Positions 55,079 to 64,000 of a stretch of 64,000 bases of DNA are shown piece by piece (the first letter of the stretch is position 1; the number at the start of each line of letters is the position of its first letter). Source of the stretch: Rhizopus sp. PT2906 (taxonomy: Eukaryota; Mucoromycota; Mucoromycetes; Mucorales; Rhizopodaceae). The translations under genes were made by a program, and so were the position numbers. Under the pieces are notes generated by a model, which was given only the letters and a program-made list of their open reading frames with translations, ran no database searches and was not told the DNA's origin. The DNA lies in the NCBI GenBank assembly GCA_025529335.1, contig JAMYHX010000008.1, positions 62,001-126,000 on the forward strand, read 5' to 3'.

Positions 55079-56619
55079 TTACTTTTTGACAATTTGAACA
55101 ACATCTTCATCCATCAAGACATGTTCTTTACCAACCTTTTGTGGGTTATGTTTTACAGAAGCTCCCCAAACATATGCACTAATAAAATGTATGAATATCA
55201 ACATGTAAAGCTTTTCATAGGTCATATATATATATACCATTTGAATTGATCAATGATCGATTTGTGAATGCTGTTACAGAAATCCTCTACAGTACATTTA
55301 TCTTGTGTGAGTACAACTGGTTGCTCATAATCTGGCAGTTTTCCTTTTGGTTTTGTATAGATTCTGACAAGGTTTAACTTTTGCCACATCACTTCCAACA
55401 GTTCATCAAAGTTCCATTCGTAGTTTGCGCAAATGGGAACTGCATTAGGAATCTTGTATATGAGGTCTAATTCTTCAATAGAGATTTGATCAATCTTGTT
55501 TAAAACGTAGATGGCTGGAATATAGATACTAAAATAGAGTCATTAGCTAAGCTATATATAAACATTGCTGTTCCCTTACCGATTTCCTTCTACAACATCA
55601 ATGAGATCATCAATTGATGCGTCTTCCTTGAAGGCAACATCTGCATTATGAATACGATATTCACTCAACACAGCCTTTACTTCTTCAGGTGTAACTTTGG
55701 TTAAAGGAACGGTGTTGGTCATGTTGATACCACCCTTTTCCTTTTTTCTAAAAATAATGGCTGGTGGCTTCTTGTTCAATCTGATACCGAAGCCTTCAAG
55801 TTCTTTTTCGATAATTCGTTTGTCGGTCATAGGCTTCAACACATCCAAAACAATGAAAATAAGTGAACATGTACGAGCAACTAAAGCGAAGTCAATTCAA
55901 CATGTCCAATGCTTTTTTTCTTTCTTTTTTTTTTTTTCTTACCTGCAATGACCTGACGACCACGACCTTTACCATCCTTGGCACCTTCAATAATACCGGG
56001 AAGATCAAGAATCTGTTTATGCAAATAAGGTGAATGGATCACATATAATCAAATGGTGTTTACCTGAAGTTTGGCTCCTTTATATTGAATGACACCAGGA
56101 ACTGTTGTAAGAGTAGTGAATTCATAGGCACCCACTTCGGAAGTGGTACCCGTCAATTTAGACATTAGAGTTGATTTACCCACAGAAGGAAAACCTATGA
56201 TATATATCGTTCAATACTATACTGTGTCAAGAAAACAATAAGGTGCATTATTGCAAATTACCAACAAAACCAATTCTAGCAATACCCGTCTTTGCAACAT
56301 CAAAGCCAACTTTGTTTAAATGTTTAGATAAAGAATGATCATGTCAAGTTTCACCTACCTCCTCCACCACCACCTCCTCCAGAAGGTGTAAGTAATTCAC
56401 GCCTTAATTTTGCAAGTTTTGCTTTCAGTTGACCCAAGTGATATGAAGTGGCCTTGTTTTTTTGGGTCTTGGCCATTTCATTCTACGTTGAACTGAACTT
56501 AGTAAATCTAAAAAAGAATCTATAATTTCAAACATACTTCGATTTCCTAGTGCTTATTGTTAATAATGACCTCTTTTTTTCATAGACTTGATTACCTTGA
56601 TTTTCTCAACAACACTCAT
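55079..56619 (-). CDS. RBG1: DRG1/Rbg1 developmentally regulated GTP-binding protein
   Basis: Ribosome-associated GTPase of the DRG family (Obg-HflX superfamily). Exons: 56596-56619, 56538-56546 (9 nt), 56359-56482, 56262-56309, 56064-56194, 55943-56012, 55580-55880, 55238-55528 and 55079-55178. The start MSVVEKIK-EIE-NEMAKTQKNK is completed by the 9-nt exon, matching the DRG1 pattern. GTPase motifs: G1 GFPSVGKSTLMSKLTG, G2 FTTLTTVPG, G3 DLPGIIEGAKDGKGRG, G4 NKID. The C-terminal TGS domain follows (LVRIYTKPKGKLPDYEQPVV, SVKHNPQKVGKEHVL) and the protein ends in VVQIVKK. Confidence 0.95.
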
Positions 56620-57476
56620 CTTGTCTTATTGAAGAAAAAAATAGTGCCAAAAAAAAGGTTCACTCAAGGTGACTTTTTTTTCTAAAAATTTAAGATCAGT
56701 GCGGCCTTTACTGCTGTGTCTCTCTTTGACAGGAAAGCAAGATAGAAAAACAAAAAAATTTAAACTTGTGCTTATTTCAATCCACTCACGCAATTTTGCA
56801 TTGTAATAAATTCCCTGTATTGTTCATAATGAGATATGATTATCCAACTTCATTACAAGTTGCTAAAAAAACTCTTTAAAAAATTGTGCCTGTAGAATGA
56901 TATTATGTGTCAAAAAGAGAGAGAGAGAAACTTGATTCTCTGAGTCTTGTAGAAAAGGAATCCATGCTTTTACAAAGAAGCATATGATGCAAATTAGATA
57001 TCCCACCTAATCATTTATTTGAATTTTTTACAAGGAGAAGGCTGTTAGAGTGCGCTATCCGTTAAGACTAAACAAATAGTGCATGCATGATTACACTTTT
57101 TGTTTTGCTTTAGATGCTTTGAAATATGTTTTAATCTAATTAATTCTAATAATAAAGATGTCTCATTGGGCGCTTTTGAAAGATCTTCATTCTCCCTTGT
57201 TTGTTTAATACATCTAAATCAGGAAATTAAATATGCAAGGGATTAGGGACAGAAATACATGTACCAGCCTTTGATTTATACCTTTACAAAGTTATATACA
57301 TGTTTATACATAAATGAGAACAACATCCCCGCAAAGTTAAGGAGCTGATATTAAACTAGGCAAATGTGTATATAGTAACTTTAGTTATTTGAAAGCAAAT
57401 ATATATAAAAGGATGACTACACATTTGAAAACGGGTTATTCTTTATTTTTCTCCTTTTATATACATACACACAGAC
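56620..57476. other. Intergenic region, nothing coding recognised
   Basis: An 857-bp AT-rich divergent interval. GA tract at 56,917-56,931. The T/C-rich stretch at 57,438-57,460 is probably the promoter or leader of the next gene. Confidence 0.35.
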
Positions 57477-58434
57477 ATGTCATTAGCAAACCAGCGGTGT
57501 CTCTCCATATGTCATGTTATCATGTTGATGTTGGTGCAATTGAATAGTATACTCGTCATCTCTTTAAATTCTGCTCTGCTGTATAATGTGAAAAACATAC
57601 CTTTGAACGACCTTATTGGAAAACCTGACCTTGAAGATTATAGTCTACTTCTCTTGGGACTCGTCTCATTCTTTAGCTCTACCCTTTTACTCTTGACTCA
57701 CAGTAGAACCGTTACAAGAATATCATTCTCATATTCATATCCGTTGTTAGCAGTAGAAATCATGGTATCCATTGTCTTGATAGCTTTGCTGACAACAACT
57801 ACAACTATAGTTGCGAAGCCATCTCAAGGTATATATAATATATATATATGCAAATCATGACATGTACTCATGACGTTGTTAGTAGCGGCTTGTAATTCAG
57901 CAATTTCTAACGCTTCTGACAGATACAACAACATCTGTAATATCTTTCGCGTCTCAGTTATAATGAGTAAGTGATTTGTAATATCATGCAATGAAAGCTG
58001 ACATGTATCTTTTTTTTTTCCCTTTAGCATACTTGACTGTCCTCTCATGGATACTTGTATTGCTTGCCACTCTCGTATCGTTAACCTATACGCCTCTTAC
58101 TCCTACATTGATCTATACGGTAGAGTCTCCATTGGATGATTCTGTTCAGAACGAAAAGGTGTCCATCAGACAGTATGGTCAACATAGCGCAAACATGAAA
58201 GGCAAGAAGGATGTTGTATCAGAAGATAATCGAGTTGACAAAGTGTGCCATTCTTCGACAAGTAGCTTGCAAAGTTGCGTTACATACCCCCCAGCAGTTG
58301 CAAAGTCTTTATACGAAAATAGGTCTAGTAATTCCATACATGATAGTAAAGAGACACAATTATCAGATATTAGTACATTAGTTGGCGACAGTGCTTCTCC
58401 TTCTCTGGTAATTGATGAAGAAAAAAAACATTAA
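57477..58434 (+). CDS. Four-transmembrane (MARVEL-like) protein, unknown function
   Basis: Three exons: 57477-57828, 57883-57966 and 58028-58434. Four predicted helices: CHVIMLMLVQLNSILVISLN, YSLLLLGLVSFFSSTLLLLT, YPLLAVEIMVSIVLIALL and YLTVLSWILVLLATLVSL, followed by a long cytosolic Ser/Asp-rich tail. The short loop CNSAISNASDRYNNICNIF has conserved-looking cysteines. The 4-TM layout with small loops is like MARVEL-domain proteins. Either of two adjacent acceptors (57882 or 57885) keeps frame. Confidence 0.72.
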
Positions 58435-58627
58435 TTGATGCTGGGAGACAGAAAAAGATTCTTGTTAAAGTAATTAATAATTAAAAAACTAAACAATTCA
58501 AACACATCACTTTTATATATGCTCTTGTTTGTGTAATAAAGTGTTTGCCCATTCAACATAAGCGTATACTGCTCATTGTAAATTTATTAAAATGTCAATT
58601 GTCTCTTTTATTGGTTAACTAACTCTT

Positions 58628-61600
58628 CTAAAGCTCATCTTTCAAGTGTTTCTTTATAGAGGACTCGTCTTGCTTAGGTAAGCTAGAACTTCCACCTGCT
58701 GTAATTCGCTTACGTAGCTCGTCAATTTCTTTATCATACGTTTCCCATTCTGGCACCTGACGACGAGCACGATCTAACTTTGGTTCCTTTGTCAAAGGAT
58801 TGTTGCACTATGGAGGTTATAAGAATGCTATTTTGTTTGATGAAACTTTTTATACTTACTAGGTCGATAGTTTTGGCCTTTTTAAGACTCTCATCACTAC
58901 ACCAAGTTTCACACCAGAGCCATTCTTGTGGCAAAGAATAGATGGGAACAATATGTTGCATGTTATTGGGCAAGTCTTGATCAAGGTTAGCTAAAGAGTT
59001 TGGATCTGCACTAAGCTGCTGATATTGGGCACGCAGACGATCACCTGCTGCTAACTGTCGGAATCGCACCAAGTCGACTACATAAAGAGCACTACGTGTC
59101 CCCATAAATAAAATTTAATATACAGAAAAAAAAGTATTATGATAGATGCATACCTAATATGATAAGGCTTTCCTCTCAGATGGTTCTTCCAGTACCCTTC
59201 CTTCCAGAATCTAAAACCATCCATCTCTGTTCGGTCTGAACAGAAAGGTGTGTAACCATAAGGTGCACCATGAAGGTCCATATCAATAAGCTCCTTTAGG
59301 TCAGTTCTGACAATCTAATCAAATGCTGTTAATATAACTTTTGGTATTGTACTTGATACATTTACCTGATCTGCATCCACAAAGATTACTTTATCCAGGC
59401 TCAATGGGAATAATACATCCAAGAATAAAATCTTGTAGCCCCAAATAGTACGCTGCTTTTCATGTTGAGCTCTCAACCATGCCGGCCATTTGTATGTCAC
59501 CATCTCATAGTCAAATCCATATTCTTTTGCCATATGTGGAACAAAGTCCTATTGTAATTGTTATCCTATTGTTTACTTAGCCCTGTAGCTGACAAATACC
59601 TTGAACTCGGGTGATAAGAAGTTCTCAATAAACCAGAATTTTACAGTACTCTTGGTGTGCTTCATGACAGATGCCATCATTATAGAAAGGAATCTTTCAT
59701 ACAATTTACCAGAGGCAACTGAGAATATGTTGATTTCAGCATTAGTAGCCTTGTTAGCCAATGATGATGCATTTTCAGTTTCCTTTGTTCCAAATATCCT
59801 AAATGATGATGAATTAATAAACCTTGTTACATGTCACGTAGTCGTACTTTACTTTTGATTTATAGAAGACCAAAGTCCACCGGCATTTTTTTTTGACTTG
59901 GGCTGTGCTGGTTCAAGCACATCTTCGTCCTCCATTCCAGGGTTCTTATGAACGAGTGGTGTGATTGTAAGTCCTTCAAAAGAAATCAATGCTAAAGTGT
60001 CATCAATTCCTTTGGAGCCATTGAACTCCGTATTCCAGTTCCATTTTCCATTGGCTCCCACGTCTTGTATAGAATATACAGAGGAAGAACGACCTTCTCT
60101 TAGAGCTAGTTTCCAGATACCAGGAGAGGCTTTTAGTTGGAAATAACCAAGGTTAGCCATGACAAGCGTGTCTTTCTTGTCCAACCCAGAGGGAGAGATT
60201 AACTCAAATTCAAGTCCACGAGGGGGTGATTTGTTTATCGAATCAAGACAATGTCCTTCAACAAGTATACTCTGCAGTTCGTAGACTGCAGATACTCCAT
60301 GTTGATTGTCAGGGATTGAAGTCAACAAGATGTTGTCCAAGTCCATGTTGGCCTCTTTGACAGTAACATGCCAGGCGTTAGTAGTCTCGACACCCAAGGT
60401 ATACAGTGGCTTGACAGGTAAATTGGCAAAATATGCGGTGGGTACTTGCTTCTCCCCAGTAATCGTATCAAAATGAGGCTCCTTATCAAACACGTATCGA
60501 TAGAATCTCTTTAGTGGCAACTCTTGTAGAGTGGATACAGGGTTTAGGTAAGTAACCACTGAAATGCCTTCTATTTCAGAAAGTGTGTGGACAATGGGTG
60601 CTATCTTTTGAGCTGCTTCACTTAATGGGTCAATGATCAGTCCAATTTCCAAAAATGTGTCATCAGAATAACCGCCAGCTATAAATTGAGTATATTGCGT
60701 ACGAGGTATCTTTTGATATTGTCTTATTCGATGCACTGGTTCACGGCTCTCAATAGCATCTTGAGTGGCCTGCGCCTTGTCATTTTCGATGATAGCAGTA
60801 AGCTTCATAACAGCATCAGATGTATTATTCTGCAAGTCCTTTCCGCTTTCAACAATCGCTTTTTCAACGTGCATAATTCTCTTCGTATTCTCATATTGAT
60901 ACAATATCTCAAAATCTTGGTTTGTAAACTGGATGTTTTCGCTTAGGGACAAAGGACCTATCACCTAAAAGTAATTCAGTAAAGCTAGTATTTTATATGA
61001 AATGTATAGTTACCCTTCCATTCATGATAATTCCTGTAAAGTCAGGCTCTAATCCGTCTTTTACAAGAGCTGTATTGAGATTTGACCATTTTTCTCTCTG
61101 AGCTTTTGCAACCATTTCGGTAATAGGAGTACCAGGTATAATAGGTACCGGTTCTAGTCCATCACCGTTTATTTGTATAGTCACTTCACCAGGATTCTGG
61201 CTGCTATAACCATCAATGCCTGTAAACAAATTTGTGTTTTGTAGGATCTCCTTTAAAGTGGTGAGATTGGTATCTTGTTCATAAATAAGCTTGCATAAAA
61301 GATCGGAAAACTTTGTATCATTTGTATCTTTTGTAGACACCTTGTGTATGGACTTGTGTATAAAGGCAACTCTTACTTTGGGATTAGCTTCCTAAACTCG
61401 AAACATTAGTTTGTAGAACAAAGAGCAATATGCAATACTATACCGCAAATAAGATAGCCTCTAGTAACAGCTTCAATCCATTTGCTGTATCAAAGTCAGA
61501 TACAACCCAAAGATTGGTTTTTACAAGGGATTCGTTGTCTACATAGCAATTTAGTCTTTATGAATTCTCTTTTTCGAGTGGTCATTTACCATTCTGAAAG

Positions 61601-64000
61601 TACTTTAATCCTTTCGACGCTGTGATTGCATCAAATGTATGCATACGAAGTGGGTTAGTATGCGATACTAAAATATATGGATTGCGCTTCTGAACAACAT
61701 TAGGCTGGCTTAGTGTGTATTCATAATAATCGAGGTCTGGATCAAACTCTTGATTATATGCCTAAAGTGTACAAATGGTTAGCAAACTAATGCACGCTAT
61801 AAGCAATAGGATATACCATTGTCTGTATAAATCTTGTTTGCTCAGTCAAATGAGGCATTAAAGAATGAATCCATGGCTACTCAATAGATTAATATTCGGA
61901 TTATCCAGTGTCATCCTTTTGACTTTACTCTTTCCTCGTCAAACTCTAAAAGCTTTCCATTCATAAACATGATACCTTCGTTTGGCTTGAGTTGACTTAT
62001 TCCCATACGTTTCATAAATTGGCGTGTAGCTGTGATGAAAGCTTGCGACTGATCTATGACTTGTTCAGAGTTCAAGTTCTCATGAGATATGGACATATGT
62101 CCATTGAATGTCCTTTCAATCATTTCAGTCGTTGCTCTATCCAGTCCATTAGAACTAGTAAGCTCCAAGATCTATAAAAAAAAAAGAGTAAATAACCTGT
62201 TTCTTGTAGAAACCTCATTGATATTACCGTTTCCAAGAACTGTATGGCATCTGCTTTGCCATTGTTTTTTATAAAGTAATATAAAGCGCGTGCCATTAAA
62301 GTAGCTGTAATATCATAATAAAACTATGAGCATGTTTTGACCGTATATATATATATATATAAATATTATCAACTTACAAGCTGAATTATCATCTTCAACA
62401 AAAGCTATGAGCCCAAACCTTATGGGAATAGTGCGCTTGATCATGGTTTGAATTTCGTTTACAATTCTAGAGAGAGATGCAGTGGAAGCTAAATCCTCGA
62501 CTAATAATAGGTTGTAAATGTTTTTTCTTATGGGATGTAGCTGTCCTGGATAGGTTGGCTTTAATATCTATTATTCTTTTAGTATTATTTTAAGTAGAAA
62601 ATATAGCTTTAAATACCTCCATGATGTTGGATGGCCAGTCTTCATATCGTGTATCCTTCTCAATATCATTCCACCATATTACAAATGGGTTTTCAGGGGT
62701 ATCTCTAACATCATATACACCACTTATAATATCATTGCCCATGCTCTCTCCCTCGGATAGTGCTGGATTAGATAAAATTTCAATAGCTTCCTTGGGGGAA
62801 AATCCGATAGCCTGTATTGACTGGATAAGCTTTTTTTCGTCGCGAAGAAGACGCACAAGGCTATAATTCAACCCTAATTATTTTCTTTTTTCTTTAAAAA
62901 AGAGACAATAGAGAGTACTTACTAGAATGGATCCACTTGACGAAGTTCAAGTGCTTTACCGTTAATCCATACAGCGTTTAAACCACCTTGAACGGATGAA
63001 TACTGGTTTTCCAAAACCTCATTTTCAAATTCCTTATCTAGTTCAATCATGCTAATACTCTTTGCATACTTTGGAAAGTCTTGGGCTAGAAGTGACATGG
63101 TTTCCAATGGATTGTTGGATTTTGCAATATATTGAGCGGCCTTTAGTCCCAGTTGACTAATCTCTGATGGAGTTAGCGGCTGAATATTTGCTTCCTCAGT
63201 TGTGTCAAACAGCGCATGATTCAGTTTCTTTCCAAAGTTGAGTAATTTTTCCTTCAAGACATGCTGTGATTTGCCATCTTTAAGAGAAACTTAGATTACG
63301 GTCTAATGATGGTTTATTCTCTGATAAATTACCTTGTGTCTTTCTGTCGTCAATCACAAGATAGTCTGTCTTTTTCAATGCCATTTCAACACCATATCCT
63401 GAAAGATAAAGTGACTTTTTCATGCTATCGGAGACAGGAGGTCTATAGCGAATGATGTATGCAATTTTATGTTGATCTGCAGCATCCTTGAGCCAGGTGT
63501 AAAACATGTTGAACTTTGCTGAGAAGCTATCTGTGTATAATACAACCGTTGGCTTTTGTAACGTGTCATCAGTAATATGATCAAAGGGCAAGAGGTTGAC
63601 ATAAGCAGTGTCTTTCAAATCTTTTATCGTATCTGTCAACAATTCAAGGTCGCAAATCTGTTTATCTCCTATATGGACCCAAACATCGCACTGATGATCA
63701 TATTCTGTCAGATTGGCTGTAACCAATTGATTGTAGTACTGAAAATATGCTTCAATACGTGGTGCAGCCTCATGGAGAGAAAGCGATAATTTTAATAGGT
63801 CCACGTCAATTTCTTTTAGAGAAGCTGCAGCTTTGACAGCTTCTTCATAAACCTTTCGAGGAGTCCAGTTGTAAGACTCTTGTTGAGTTCTGATTATATC
63901 AATAAACCTATAATAACTCTCCTCGTTATGCACAGCTATAGTTTCACTACATGAGAGATTAGATGTTGAACATGTCTTGGTCATTGAACTTACGCGACTT
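58628..64000 (-). CDS. UDP-glucose:glycoprotein glucosyltransferase (UGGT), 5' end outside window
   Basis: ER folding sensor that reglucosylates misfolded N-glycoproteins. At least 15 exons; the 5' end lies beyond 64000 (an exon tail is at 63994-64000). The N-terminal thioredoxin-like region starts with YNWTPRKVYEEAVKAAASLK-type sequence (63333-63935) and FYLVRLLRDEKKLIQSIQ (62617-62860). The core includes YPGQLHPIRKNIYNLLLVED (62378-62567) and PTAYFANLPVKPLYTLGVET (59866-60964). The C-terminal GT24 domain has NIFSVASGKLYERFLSIMM, YKWPAWLRAQHEKQRTIWGY, KVIFVDADQ (DxD metal site), PYHISALYVVDL and QEWLWCETWC. It ends HLKDEL, a KDEL ER-retention signal. All blocks appear intact. Confidence 0.95.

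Noticed and set aside
63936..63984. Start codon of UGGT at 63984 (MTKTCSTSN...)
   Set aside because: This stretch lies inside an intron (GTAAGT at 63993 to AG near 63936); the real start is outside the window.
1..64000. CRISPR array, prophage or bacterial operon
   Set aside because: Spliced eukaryotic genes throughout; no regularly spaced direct repeats and no ribosome-binding-site pattern.

Overview
This is nuclear DNA of an early-diverging filamentous fungus, most likely a Mucorales-type Mucoromycota. The evidence is AT-rich DNA, genes broken by many 45-60 nt GT-AG introns (with a few GC-AG introns), very short intergenic gaps, and relics of Helitron and Fanzor/IS607-type transposons like those I associate with Mucorales. 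No rRNA, tRNA, CRISPR or prokaryotic operon signal was seen. All gene models were spliced by eye from reading frame, splice signals and protein-family conservation; exon borders are predictions.

Layout. 0-15.7 kb is a dense block: the C-terminus of a plasma-membrane H+-ATPase, a macro-domain protein, a D-2-hydroxyglutarate dehydrogenase (with an in-frame stop), a Gdown1-like protein, a lactonase, a SMARCD-type SWI/SNF subunit, ribosomal P1, a Rho GTPase, a Myb/SANT protein, FANCL, an arrestin-like protein and a membrane glutaredoxin. 15.7-17.6 kb is gene-poor with a decayed mobile-element ORF. 17.6-30.9 kb has a kelch-type membrane protein, an SH3 protein, pyridoxal kinase, the DEAD-box helicase DRS1/DDX27, two to three proteins of unknown function, a UBAC2/DSC2-like rhomboid-UBA protein and ATP synthase subunit g. 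31-33.6 kb is a transposon graveyard (gag-like piece, Helitron helicase piece, a MITE-like element).

33.6-46 kb is again dense: cytochrome b2-type lactate dehydrogenase, an IML2/TTC39 protein, an unknown Pro/Gln-rich protein, PGK, a BCL7-like protein, WRAP73 and alanine aminotransferase. 46-52.4 kb is accessory: an IS607-like serine-recombinase relic, one disordered-protein gene, a Helitron zinc-finger/N-terminal relic and a broken Fanzor (eukaryotic TnpB) gene followed by a hairpin. 52.4-64 kb carries lanosterol synthase, DRG1/RBG1, a four-TM protein and most of UDP-glucose:glycoprotein glucosyltransferase ending in KDEL.

Themes: carbon metabolism (PGK, lactate and 2-hydroxyglutarate dehydrogenases, alanine aminotransferase), chromatin and DNA repair factors of metazoan type (SMARCD, BCL7, FANCL, Gdown1-like), and extreme compaction, with two tail-to-tail coding overlaps and a same-strand pair 26 bp apart. 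The strongest hunt candidate is the Fanzor relic with its downstream hairpin and a possible IS607-type recombinase relic 3.5 kb away. Four breaks (one stop, three frameshifts) sit in otherwise conserved ORFs and need read-level checking, because some could be sequencing errors.
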